Made by a program: the position numbers and the translations under genes
NCBI RefSeq assembly: GCF_964204645.1
Contig: NC_134036.1
Coordinates: forward strand, 2,717,501 to 2,781,500
Length of the DNA: 64,000 nt
Direction of reading: 5' to 3'
From: Tubulanus polymorphus
Taxonomy: Eukaryota > Nemertea > Palaeonemertea > Tubulaniformes > Tubulanidae
Shown here: positions 33,032 through 44,134 of the stretch, in pieces
Layout of the letters: each line of letters begins with the position of its first letter
Position numbering within the stretch: the first letter of the stretch is position 1
The notes under the pieces: generated by a model
The model's input: only the letters and a program-made list of their open reading frames with translations
Told to the model about the DNA's origin: nothing
The model's database searches: none

Positions 33032-35266
33032 ATGCCTTCTACTAGAAAACAGATGTTGCCTAGCACTAATCGCTACTTGCTGGGAGCGTTGAACTACGCA
33101 GTTGGGGCCGGAGAGGTCGAGATGGCGCGTCGCATCATCTCAACCGGGATCGACATCAACGAAAAACTGAACCCTCGCAATTACGACCTCCTCTACGCGG
33201 CAACGTTGAGCAACAACGTCACGATTACAGGAATGATTCTGGAGGCGACCGATTCGTCCGCGTGGGACATCGAGGGTCAAATGGGCGTCGAGTACGTACA
33301 GGTGGCGTTAGCGAAAAACAACGAAGCGATGGTGAGATTGTTGTTGGAGCATCGAGCCGGGGCGTCGGTCGGAGTACCGTTCGCGTTCCGTCAGCAGGTC
33401 GTCTCCGAGAACGATCAACTCCGTTTACTCGAACTGATTCGCTCCGTCTCGACGACCAACGTCCGTTTACACGAATCGATAATAGGTAGCGCTAGTTACG
33501 GTAATTTACGCGTGTTCGAACGATTGTTGCACTGGGATCCGTTGACGACGCGTATATTCACGACAAGCACGATCGCAAAAGCGCTCGAAGGCGCCGCGTT
33601 CTTCGGACACGAAGACGTCGTCCGGAAGATCCTCGACTCGGAGGAGATGGCTCCGTTACTAACCGCCCAGCGTTTATCGGACGCTCTCGGCTGTTTGTGC
33701 GCCGATATTTTATCGCCCCGTCCTCAGCGTTACGCGCGTATCCTCGAGATGCTCGTCGAGAAAGGCGCGACGTCTCGTCAACTCAACAAATACCAATTGA
33801 CGTGCGCTTTTGAAACGAAAGAAAACATGTTGAAATCGCGACTGGCGTTCGGACACGAGATGAAGAGCTGTAAGAACGTCGACGCGTTGGTGCATTTCGC
33901 CGCGCTAGGGAATAACGTCGCGGCGATTAAAACGCTGACGAAAACGTTCAAATGGGACGTGAACTTGTTGGCGCACGTGCCGTACGTGAACGTCGTGAAT
34001 ACGGCGAATACGGGCGTCAAAATGACGGCGCTGGCGATCGCAGCGCGTCACAATAGCGTCGACGCAGCCCGGTATTTGTTGGAACTCGGGGCGAAAGTCG
34101 ACCATCGGTCGGACAAGGATAAACTAACGCCGTTACACCAAGCGAGTTTGAATCATAACTTCGAGATGATCGATATTCTGTTGAAAGCGGGCGCCGATGT
34201 CAAGCTAACCTGCGGCGGATGCTTGACCGCGTTACATCTGCTCGTATGGCACGAAGGTGACAATCCGGAATACGTCTTGAAACTCCTAAAGCGCGGCGCC
34301 AATCTCAAAGGCGTCGCCACTTCGCCGGTCGCCAAAGCTACGCTCGTCGGAACGCGTAGCAACAACGGAGAAAATGACGTCAGCGATAAAGAGAAGTTTT
34401 CGATTGTAACTCGTTGCTGTCGTAGCGGCGGACTCGAATCGTTGCGGGTATTGCTAAAACACGGAGCCGATGTCAACTCATACACGGCGTTGCTTGACGA
34501 GCCGCCGTTGACCAGCGCCTGCCGCGTGGACGATTGTCCCGTGTGGCCGCATTGCCCGCATCATAACATCGATCGCCAGAAGTCGATGATCGACGTGTTG
34601 CTTCCGGAAATCGACGAACAGAATAAATTCTTCCAGATACAACATGCTGTCGATTATTGCGTCGGGCGAAACTTCGAATTACTCGTGCATTTATTCACGC
34701 GCTGTGCCAACAACGATGACGGCGTGCTCCGACGATTCGTCATCGGGCAGCAGTCGTTTTTACGAACGTACGGCCCGCTCGACGTCGACAGCCCGGGTTC
34801 GTTGTCGACGCGTCAACTGATCGTCGTTTTGCAGACGATTATTCGACGGTTCGATCGTCGACGTTGGTTTTCGTGGAAGCCGTCGGATCTCGACGGTTTC
34901 TGGTACGATCACACGCCGTTCGTGGCGTTCGCGTTGCTCGGAGAATGCAGCGGACTTCCGAACGATATCGGCGATTACCTCGCCGCCCGAGCGTCCGCCG
35001 ACGGTGACTTCGCGTTGGTTAATTTAGTCCGCTATTACGCCGGTCGTCTCGAGAACGATTTCAGCGCGCCGTACGATTTGACCGACGACGAAAAGAGGGC
35101 GCTTTCGTCGCCGTTGACGTTGAAAAATCTGGCACGACTTTGTATACGCGAGTCGATTGGACGGAAAACCTGCGATGTTAATGAAGGCGTCCGGAAGTTG
35201 AAGGATATCCCGCTGCCGAAGTGTCTTATAGACTTTTTGATCTTTAAAGTGGCATCACTTATTTAG
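33032..35266 (+). CDS. Ankyrin-repeat and SOCS-box (ASB-type) protein
   Basis: A 744-residue protein in one coding exon. An acceptor (TTTCTCTTTTTCAG) ends at 33010, so a 5' UTR intron is likely. Ankyrin repeats are visible at about 16-44, 86-112, 146-168, 183-202, 330-357, 365-392, 396-425 and 458-484; the three at 330-425 are the clearest (TALAIAARHNS, TPLHQASLNHN, TALHLLVWHEG). The C-terminal SOCS box (about 695-737) has a BC box around LARLC (700-704) and a Cul5 box IPLP (726-729). Such proteins are substrate adaptors of Elongin B/C-Cullin5 ubiquitin ligases, with the ankyrin part choosing the target. The target is unknown here. The 484-695 linker has Cys and His clusters (DCPVWPHCPHH) but no recognised domain. 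GC-rich codons contrast with the flanks. Confidence 0.93.
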   Translation: MPSTRKQMLPSTNRYLLGALNYAVGAGEVEMARRIISTGIDINEKLNPRNYDLLYAATLSNNVTITGMILEATDSSAWDIEGQMGVEYVQVALAKNNEAMVRLLLEHRAGASVGVPFAFRQQVVSENDQLRLLELIRSVSTTNVRLHESIIGSASYGNLRVFERLLHWDPLTTRIFTTSTIAKALEGAAFFGHEDVVRKILDSEEMAPLLTAQRLSDALGCLCADILSPRPQRYARILEMLVEKGATSRQLNKYQLTCAFETKENMLKSRLAFGHEMKSCKNVDALVHFAALGNNVAAIKTLTKTFKWDVNLLAHVPYVNVVNTANTGVKMTALAIAARHNSVDAARYLLELGAKVDHRSDKDKLTPLHQASLNHNFEMIDILLKAGADVKLTCGGCLTALHLLVWHEGDNPEYVLKLLKRGANLKGVATSPVAKATLVGTRSNNGENDVSDKEKFSIVTRCCRSGGLESLRVLLKHGADVNSYTALLDEPPLTSACRVDDCPVWPHCPHHNIDRQKSMIDVLLPEIDEQNKFFQIQHAVDYCVGRNFELLVHLFTRCANNDDGVLRRFVIGQQSFLRTYGPLDVDSPGSLSTRQLIVVLQTIIRRFDRRRWFSWKPSDLDGFWYDHTPFVAFALLGECSGLPNDIGDYLAARASADGDFALVNLVRYYAGRLENDFSAPYDLTDDEKRALSSPLTLKNLARLCIRESIGRKTCDVNEGVRKLKDIPLPKCLIDFLIFKVASLI

Positions 35267-35289
35267 TAGAATGAGGAATTCACAATGAG

Positions 35290-35860
35290 CCCAGTTACAT
35301 AAACTCAAAGTTACCCCTATAACGGACTGAGTTAGCCACTACCTGCTTCAAAAGCACAGCGAGACCATGATGTCCCAAACATCAAAATGCTCCCAGAGAT
35401 TATTTCGTCCCTTAATTTATGAAACTCGTTCATCTCACGAAGATACTTCAACGTATGGAGGGACCCCAGGGGCGTACTCTATTATGACCTCCGAAGTCTC
35501 CGTCCGAAATCTCCGGTTGGCTCCACACAAAATCCGAATCACACCACCTCGGCAGAAAGGAGGTTTCGGAGACTCCAAAAAGTCACGTGACCAATAAAAG
35601 AGTACGATTGGAGGCAAACGGATTCTCCGATCTGATAAAAGAGTTCGCCCCAGATGCATAAACCAGGGAGGTGGGAGTCACCTCCCTGCATAAACTCAAA
35701 GTGGGGATAATATCCCCAAAGACTGAGTTAGTCACTACTTGCCTGAAAAGCACAGCGAAACCATGTGTCCCAAACATCAAAATGCTCCCAGAGATTATTT
35801 CACCCCCACATCTATGAAACTCGTCAATCTTACTAAGAAACTTCAATGTCTTGATGGGGT
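35290..35860. repeat. Direct duplication of about 165 bp downstream of the ASB gene
   Basis: Copies at about 35290-35455 and 35690-35855 share ATAAACTCAAAGT, GACTGAGTTAG, CAAACATCAAAATGCTCCCA, GAGATTATTTC and TATGAAACTCGT. The first starts about 25 bp after the ASB stop codon, so it may be part of the 3' UTR. Confidence 0.85.
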
Positions 35861-35869
35861 ATCTATTAC

Positions 35870-37225
35870 CATTCTGACCCTAGATGCTTCTTCAACAAGC
35901 ACTTCACGATAATGGTCTTTCCAGAGGACTGGACATAACCTCAGCCTGATGACATCCTGGTTAGTGTAGGTGTTCTGAGCCTTCTGATGAAACCGGCAGC
36001 CTATAGGGATTTATATTGAAAATATATCTCCCATTGGTCTGAATGATTGCCTTAAATTTACAAACGAATGATGTAAAATAAGATTGAACTACTTTAGAGA
36101 TGCTCCTCAGATGGGAAAACCTAACCATTGTTTACAGAAATGTGCATGTTCTTAAACCGTTACTTTATCTTCTTCTAAACTCAATGTGCAGGAAGAAATG
36201 ACAGACATCTGCAAAAACATTAAAAAAACATCGGAATCCGAGAGATGATTGAAGGTGATCATTTCCTTTAGTCATCAAGATATTATCTCATCGTCGTACT
36301 TAGAAGCCTTGATTGAGTGTATTCAAATTTCAGTCTTAGAGGGATTGTATTATGTCGTTGTTGTTGTTGTTTGTCAGCAGGGGCGGATCCAGGTTGCCTT
36401 CCATGCCTTCCGGAAGGCAGTCAAAATTTTTAGGTTCCCTCAAAAATCAAAGTAATAAATTTTTCTTTCAACTCTGAGAAAAAAATTGCGCCTGGCATGC
36501 TTTCAAAAACGAAGTGGTGGTTTTCCGATGGAATTCGGGCGTCGCCGCTGCGCGGCTCGCTGACTCAAGTGCAGACAATTTCTCATATGATTACAATAAT
36601 ATGCCCTATTAAATCTAGGAAGGCAATCGAGTTTGCCCTCTGGATCCGCCCCTGGTCAGCGAGTAAATATATCGTTAACTGTCCCATCGTTTCCTGAATA
36701 AACTTATCCTTATTATCTACGAGTCATATCTCTAATGTATCTATGCTAATCAGTACCGGTGTAAACGTATTAACAACATGATGTATTTATTTTCAAAGTA
36801 TAATAAAATCTATGATTTTGTCTAACAAAAAGCACCGAGTTTAATTAAACCTCCTTTCAATTTATCGTGGCATCGGAAGGCATCGATAATTCATTAAACA
36901 CAAGACTTGAAACAAATCACACCCAGTGAACTGATGATCCGATCAAAAGAAAAAATTCCTTACATCTCTACAAAAATTTGGTGTTTCAAAACATTAAAAA
37001 TCGGCTCTTTTTACTGCTAAATTCGCGACAAAACCAACGCCTACAATGACCTAGTTATCAATACCTTCGCCCTTAATGTTTCGTAGTATTGAGCGCCTAC
37101 AATCACATAAATAAGGATTCGAACCCACACCCGAGGACGTTTAAAAAACTACCACAATAGCAATCATTTTTTTATTTGCATACATGACGCGTGGATACCA
37201 GGCTGCCTTGCAACTAACCTCAACA
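35870..37225. other. Intergenic, no gene seen
   Basis: Apart from the transposon at 36378-36654 and a T-arm-like scrap near 37115, nothing was recognised. Confidence 0.5.
36378..36654. mobile_element. Non-autonomous DNA transposon, 277 bp, with 5-bp target duplication
   Basis: Ends are CAGGGGCGGATCCAGG and CTGGATCCGCCCCTG, nearly perfect inverted repeats. GTCAG flanks it on both sides (36373-36377 and 36655-36659). No transposase. Decayed relatives with GGATCC-type ends are at 43.7, 53.9 and 60.2 kb. Confidence 0.88.
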
Positions 37226-37227
37226 AA

Positions 37228-40200
37228 ATGTCAATACGAAGGGGTAGTCTAAAAGACTACGATTGCTCCTATAAAGTGTTAGTAATCGGGGATTTGAACG
37301 TTGGGAAGACTTGTTTTTTATACCGATATTGTGACGGTGTGTTTAAGAATCTGTATACATCGACCGTCGGTGAGTGACAGTGCCTAGTAGTAGCATCCAT
37401 TAGCATATTGAATATGGTGCTCTGCTGTATCAGCTGCTTGCTTAGTAGTGGTGTCTGACACCAAAACTACACACTTGCCAGGACACGGTTGTAGTGGCAG
37501 GTCTACAAAAATACACAAAATCCTGAATCACAATACTTCAAAACACCAAATATCAGATATACTGTCGCAGGGTTTAGAATGATTGTCCTCCGAATTTGGC
37601 TTCCTTTTTTGGCTGTGAATCTTGATCTATACGATCCTATATTGATACCTTTTCCATTGCTGGAAAGCCCATGGTAGCTGAGTTGATTTGCATAATGCAA
37701 CAGAGCTCATCGCACTCGAATAACAAACACAATCTAAGGGTTCACATAATATATTTTTTGTCCTACTTTGTGACGAGTCCCTTCTTGAAGGGATCTAGTT
37801 TACGACCTACTTCGCGCCTTATGAAATAGCAAGTGAACCTTGACATGGCAAGTGGAAATTAAAATGATCTACTTTTGTTGTGAAGGCATATTCACTGAAA
37901 TTAAAGATAAATTCGTTCCTATCTAACGACTGACAACATTCATATTGGCCAAAAGACAAATGTGATCACCCTACTAGATTCTGCATCTGGCATCTAACAT
38001 AACGATTAGCAATCTAGGATGTTTAAGATTTTCGTTTTCAGGTTTTGACTATAAAACTGTCTTCAAAACTGTCGATAACGTTAAAATCAAACTCCAAATA
38101 TGGTAAGAGCACGTTACATTCTATACATTAGGGCATCCAATAACCGGTTTCTACAATATCTTTACAAACATTGTTTACTTTCAATTAGTCATGATTCTCA
38201 AAATACATAACGTTATAGCGTCTATAGAAAGTGAAACAGCCGACATCTTTGAAACAAGTGTTAGAAAAAATGGGACTGTGTCACGGCCATGGCACAAAAT
38301 GGAGCGACCAAAAATAGAAGGCTTAAAAGAAACTTTATCTCCCGTTAAAGTGCCTTGATCTACACTGTCTTTCTTTCAAAAATCTATTGTATTTGATGTA
38401 CGTGTATTGAATGAAGTTATCACTATATATCAGATAGCCGATACTGTACTTTTCTTTTTGCAAATTTCATGAAAGAATCAGTTCATCTGGATAGTTGGGC
38501 CACCGCCTAATGATTGTTTAGAATTGATTGGTCTGTTCCTTGGGTGTGAGGGCCAACAAGACAATAGTGCACCCGGTTTTATTTCTCCATTGCAGGGACA
38601 CTGCCGGTCAAGAGAGATACAGGACGCTTACGTCAGCCTACTACCGTGGAGCTATGGTATTTTCCAAAATAACTCGAGCTTAAGATGAATATCTTCGTTG
38701 TTCACCTTCTCTAAGCTAATTTGGGTCACGATTGACGGAATAAGGGGGTTTTTGTCTCAACATTACTATCTAATGTTAAATATTCATAATGTCCTTTTTG
38801 AGAAACTAGACCCAGGCCGCGATTATCCTATATTTTTGGTTTAGGTGTATATAATGAATATTTGTAGGGTATAGTTTTGATGTATGACATCACACGAGTT
38901 GAAACGTTCAACAGTATCCCGAGTTGGTACGAGAACATCAGATCGGTAAGTTTGTGTCAAATAGCAGCATAAAACGAAAGGGGGATAATACCGCCGAAAA
39001 ATCATCGAAGAATTCCAGAGAACATTGGCCCAAACTCGATATGCCAGTGAGATCGTCTCGACCAATGGAGGGAACGAAAGGGGCGAAATCGAAATAAGGG
39101 TAAAAATTATTGCACGATAGTTGAAGTTTGATATTTTGGGTGCGAGATCAAAGGAAGCGGGAAAGGTCAAACATTTATCCGAGACAAGGTTTGTGGGTTC
39201 TAGAGCCAAATCAACCTTGGATTTCGACACAAACATAGACAGCTTTTGAAGCAGTCAGTTTTTTACGCATCCTGCTGCTTTTGCAACACTGCATAGTCAA
39301 GACAGTTTTGGGGTCATCAGATATCAATTGGCAAAATTTTTTTGGATCGATTTTGAATAGTTGTCTTCTGTGTATCTTTGGTAGTTTACGTATATGACAT
39401 TCTTGCTTCCATCGAATTCTCATTTTCTCTGTGCTCGCTGTAGATGTCGTCGGGAGAGGTTTCGGTGATACTGGTGGGAACGAAGTCGGATTGCGATTGG
39501 AAAAGAGAAGTCGACATCGGCAGAGCAAGAAAAGTATGATATATTAAAACGACTATTTGTATGAAATAACAACCGTTAAGATGACAACATCAAGGTTCCT
39601 TGTGCTACTCTTCACCAGCAAGAACAACATCTAGATAGACACCACAAAATAAATTCCCCGACAAAATTTCCTGATATCCCTGGGACCAGTTGCTGAAAAG
39701 TTGGTTAGAGTTAACCAGTGGATAGTTGACATAGTGACAATTAAAAGTTTATCGTAATATTGGTATTCGAGCGCAGGTTATCTTTAACCAACCTTTTAGC
39801 AAACTGGCCCACTCATTTGATGGTGACATCAATATATATGAATGCGGAAGGAGAGTGAATTTATGGTGGTCTGACATCTTAATCTCTAAATCAATAATAA
39901 ATATGTTCATATCACAAGAAGATTTTATGGAGGCAGCCATCTTCTCTGGAAGTTACTTCATCGCCACATCGAGTTGATGGTGCTGCTGTGGATGATGGAC
40001 GCACGAACGAACATTTCCAGAACCGTCGTCAAAATTAAGCTTCTCTTTTATCCATTCCTGCTGATAAAGTACATTTTTTGTCTTCTCTCCAATTTTCCAG
40101 TTGGCCGAAACGTTCGACATGGAATTTTTCGAAGTCAGCGCAAAATTGAACATCAATTTAGACGCCGTGTTCGACGAACTCGTTCGCAACATGTTGAAAC

Positions 40201-40247
40201 ATCGAAACCAGAGACGGGTACAAATAATGATGATTCAAATTTCGTAA
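37228..40247 (+). CDS. Rab3-like small GTPase, 6 exons
   Basis: Exons are 37228-37369, 38042-38102, 38596-38656, 38868-38945, 39444-39533 and 40101-40247. All have GT-AG borders and matching phases and give 192 residues. The P-loop is GDLNVGKT (21-28), switch I Thr46, and WDTAGQE at 68-74. The RabF-type YYRGAMG and LMYDIT stretches follow, then TKSD (127-130) and EVSAK (155-159). Sequence around TVGFDYKT and KLQIWDTAGQERYRT is closest to Rab3, a regulator of secretory-vesicle docking. Two oddities: the guanine-specificity motif is TKSD rather than NKxD (TKxD is normal in Rho proteins), and the last exon ends without the C-terminal cysteines Rabs need for geranylgeranyl attachment. A weak donor at 40216 (CGG/GTACAA) could lead to an unseen last exon. 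Introns are 241-672 bp. Confidence 0.9.
39682..39811. mobile_element. MITE in the last intron of the Rab3-like gene
   Basis: The left end GGGACCAGTTGCTGAAAAGT and the reverse-complemented right end GGGCCAGTTTGCTAAAAGG both run into TTGGTTA and GTTAACC motifs. About 130 bp, no coding capacity. Confidence 0.7.
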
Positions 40248-40300
40248 CGGTGTCATATCCATTTCTAAATCTGTAACCGTGTTTGCCTCTAATTTTGCCT

Positions 40301-40540
40301 CTAAAAACTTCGGATCAGGGTTTCATTTTTGTTAACATTATCGAGATTTTGAGATGTTGTCATATGATATTTCAGATGAGTTTTATCGGCGAGATGGGTA
40401 GTCCTCCAGTGGCACCGGAGTCGCAACAGAAATCCTCGTGGTGCAGTTGTGGGTAAGAGACTCTTCCAGACACGGCATTCGCTTCCCGCAACTACAGCAG
40501 TAACCATCGCCACGAGAACAATGACTGATAAACGATACAT
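40301..40540 (-). CDS. Doubtful small secreted protein
   Basis: A 79-residue frame starts with a good signal-peptide-like stretch (MYRLSVIVLVAMVTAVVAG), then a short tail with few cysteines and no recognised domain. It lies tail to tail with the Rab3-like gene. It could be a first exon, because the frame after about residue 35 looks non-coding. No clear donor was chosen. Confidence 0.22.
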   Translation of the reverse strand: MYRLSVIVLVAMVTAVVAGSECRVWKSLLPTTAPRGFLLRLRCHWRTTHLADKTHLKYHMTTSQNLDNVNKNETLIRSF

Positions 40541-40559
40541 TCTTGAACAAATTCGATAA

Positions 40560-42840
40560 TCAAACCCATCGCCGTTTCTGAGAGAAGATGAGATTTAGAA
40601 AAACTTTGAAATTTCATCATTATTATTCGTGGAATTATTCGTTACCACCTCATATGGCATTTTTTACACTAGCATATTCTCCGGTAAAGTATAGACTCCG
40701 CTCGAGTCGGATACGACCTACTCACGGATGACAGTTCAACGCTCATGTTTTTTAGAATATCTTTTGTTACACTATATATGAATGAAATACATAGCACCCA
40801 ACTTGGATATCACCCCGTCGGACACATTTTATGGTCCCAAAAGATCCGACTCGCGAGCGGAGTCTTAACTGTCTTAGCGCGGTGTAATGATAAAACGACT
40901 TTTGTGACTGTGCAATTGTTTAGAACTTTTTTTGTGACTGGCGGTAATCACAACCTGTCGATGGTGTGACATTGTTAACTGACTGAGAAGTTTATTGAAA
41001 TATTTCGGCAGTTTAGTCCTTTTACGAAGAGAGGTTAATTATATCCGCCAAAAATGAAGTCTATATCTTCATAAACTTTTTAGTCAATTTGCAATTGCGG
41101 GATTTTCACGTTTTTCTACTGCATCATGAATATTGCGATTTCAAATGATTCATCCTTCATGAAAACTTTCACACTGTAATTTTTTCTAGTAGACATGTAT
41201 GCTTACTGGCATATTGAGAGGTTTCATTGGGGAATGGCCAGTATTTTTCCATCTCCCAAAAAGTACATTTCAATATTTCAATCAATAACACCTATGTGTT
41301 CATGAGATCGACTTCTTTTCTAAACTTTTCTCGACCTTTTAATGAATGGGGTAAATCTTTTTTCGTAGTATCTCAAACCTTTTTTTAAGTCTATCGTATT
41401 TTTTTAGAAATCCATATTTTTCTCAGACATGTTAGTGAGAAATACGAGTGAGTGAGCCCATATTTGAATTAGGACCAATCGTTGTTTTTATATTATGTTC
41501 ATAGTGCTAGATAAACGTTCAAGTAAAGGTATGGGCTCTATTTTCTTTTAATTTTTGACATATCAACTTTTCTTATTTATACACGTTCATGCATATTGTC
41601 TAAACAAATAAATATAAAAAGGCAAATACCTGGTGGTACTGATAAGTCTTCAATCTCTATTATATCCAAAGCCTAACAACTGCATCCTAAAGAATCTTAT
41701 TTTGTAAAAATTTTGCCCGTCACAACTTTATTATATTTGTCTAACTTATACTCCATATTTGAAATCAAATTAACGCGTTTGAAAGTTCGAACCTTTCCGA
41801 ATTTAGGCGGATGCTACCATCACGGAAGCTTAAGCGAGTCTGTAGACTTTTCTTTATCTAAGCATTTTTTTCATGCGTATAAGGCCTATCAATTGGTGAA
41901 ATGTATATATTTTTTTTTATATCTAGGACACGCCGTCTCCGCATCTTGCAACATTTTTGTTACTGGTATCATTATTTTAAATATCGTTATCAATATAATG
42001 AAAAATTACGTTATAATCTATGTATATAATAAAAACAGCTTTGAAAGAAAGTGACTATGATTTCGTTCATTACGTTTATGCCTGAATATTCTCCAATTCG
42101 AGGGAGGACAGTACAGTATCCGAGTATCCTAACCCGAAGCTCATCGGGATTAATGTAGGTATAACAGGTTTGTCAACATTGCCATATTAAACGTTTCAAT
42201 ATTAAACTAAAATGGACTTACTTTTTACAAAAACTTTTCCTGTTCTTCACCAGCTTTTCCAATTCAGTCCCTTTTTTCACCTTGTTCGTACTTTTTCAAA
42301 ATTTGGTTCGACAGTTTTTGAGTGAACGTCGCGCGATATTGCAACACGCCGCCCATGTATTAGTATCTGCCGAGTATCCGCTTCCAAATTAAACCGAATT
42401 GAACGCATAAAATCAAACTCAAAGCAAGGCCTGTTCGAACACCGTTCGTTTAAATTCACATTCGGATATTTGACCATGTCCTCGACTCCAGTAAAAGTTA
42501 ATACTACCGAGATACCCCACGGCATATTCCGACCTACTCGCCCATTCGACCGATGACTTCATACTAACGTATGGGTTCTAGATTCCTATGAATCCTTACC
42601 TACAGAAGGTCGATCTTGACGCCTGACTATCTCGAACCAGGTCAACTTCATCGAACGGTTTTGGCCGGACGAATTTTCAAAAGGCCTCGCGCTTTAATCC
42701 GTAGGTAAGCCGCTATAACACATAGCTGATCGGCTTAGTGGCGTGGTTGACTGGTCCCAGGGTAGCGGGTTCGCAGTCGACTGTATCGATGGAAATTTGA
42801 AATGATTTCATATTGAAAACCGTTGGTGAAACACTATTCC
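40560..42840. other. Intergenic, no gene seen
   Basis: AT-rich with long T runs. A weak tRNA-like A/B-box pair follows this stretch at about 42728-42785, reading TTAGTGGCGTGG then GGGTTCGCAGTC on the plus strand. No exon was supported. Confidence 0.5.
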
Positions 42841-42844
42841 GTGT

Positions 42845-43165
42845 TAGAGAATCCCACCAAAACGAGAAAGATGAAGTCCATTCCAAAAAGTTTCCTTCGA
42901 GCAGATAATGTATTGAATTGACGCTTCGACTATAACCTATATGTCATCTTAGTTCCTGGGTCCGGTTGCAGTCATGGCTTAGATTAAGACCAAATTATCT
43001 AACTACTTAAGACCAGTTTAAACATTTAAGACCACTTTTGGACTGTTCACAACTGGCCCCTGGAGATGACTATAAGGATAAGGATATAGTCGAAACGTTG
43101 AATTCAATGAATTTTGAACTTTTCGGAATTCATCTTTCTCGTTTTGTGTGGGATTCTCCATATTT
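42845..43165. repeat. Inverted pair of a retroelement-like end
   Basis: The left copy (about 42848-42965) is the reverse complement of the right (about 43055-43155). Shared blocks are GAATCCCAC, AAAACGAGAAAGATGAA and the ACGTTTCGACTATA-type core, with about 90 bp of unrelated sequence between. The right copy has GATGACTAT and ATAGTCGAAACG forming a hairpin, the same layout as the 3.8-4.3 kb element. Confidence 0.72.
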
Positions 43166-43725
43166 CATATTGAAAATCCCCGCCCGCAATACCTGAATAA
43201 AAAGTCGTCTGATCCATCCAATCTGTATGCCTGTCCCGCATTATTGTACATGATTAAAAGACCTTTCCCCGAATTTCATGACCACACAAAAAGGATGAAT
43301 TAATATAAATTATTTTTTATTAGTCTCGAATGAATTATTTGCTTACGCTTACAATCACAAATAAAAAGAACTCGTTTGCTTGATACATTGATTAAATCTA
43401 GAGACATTTTCAACGGCGCCGTTTGGAAAAATAACGGCTGCTGAGCATTACAAGTATACACGAAATTCTTATACAGAAAAAAACAACAATTCTCGATTTA
43501 TTTGAATCTTGGTTTGTATATGTTACAATTTTTTTTTTATTCATCGCCAAATCTCATTAAAAAAATCCCAATCCACAAATAACGCCAACATTTTCAATTA
43601 CGTACAATGTATATTTGTTCCACAGTTGAAAAATTTGGAATATTTTCCCCAACCCGCGATTTTAACTTATTACAACCTATCGATTGGTCTGGAAAAACTA
43701 TCGATCTTGTAACAAGGTGGTGTAC

Positions 43726-43978
43726 CAGGGTGGATCCAGGAAAATTAGAAGGCCAGGGTCCAGATAGAAAGAAAAGGCATTACTCGGATAAAGCAGCCTT
43801 AGGCCTCTATTGGGTTTCTGCACTTGGTTTAAGATATTCTTAAAGAAATACATCCTAAAGGTTGCAAATTTCAAGATGATGATGGTAAATTTTTAAATAT
43901 TCCGTCTTCATACGAAAAGGGCAACCTCAATGGGAAAGTAGGGCCTGACCCGGAGACTATTCCCTAAATCTGCCCCTG
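43726..43978. mobile_element. Decayed non-autonomous DNA transposon
   Basis: It starts CAGGGTGGATCCAGG and ends CTGCCCCTG, related to the ends of the 36.4-kb element. No clear target duplication remains. Confidence 0.5.
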
Positions 43979-44134
43979 GTCTGGCATTATTCATAATAAT
44001 GCCAACATTTCATTTTCAATTACAATTTATTTTTGGAATATTTCCCCTAAATCCCGATCTCAACTTATTACAACAACATATCAATGAGTCTAGAAAAGCC
44101 ATCGATCTCGTAAACAAGGGGTCGCGTTGCTAGG

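Noticed and set aside
42728-42785. Functional tRNA on the plus strand
   Set aside because: The T-arm is degenerate and no acceptor stem pairs; probably a scrap.
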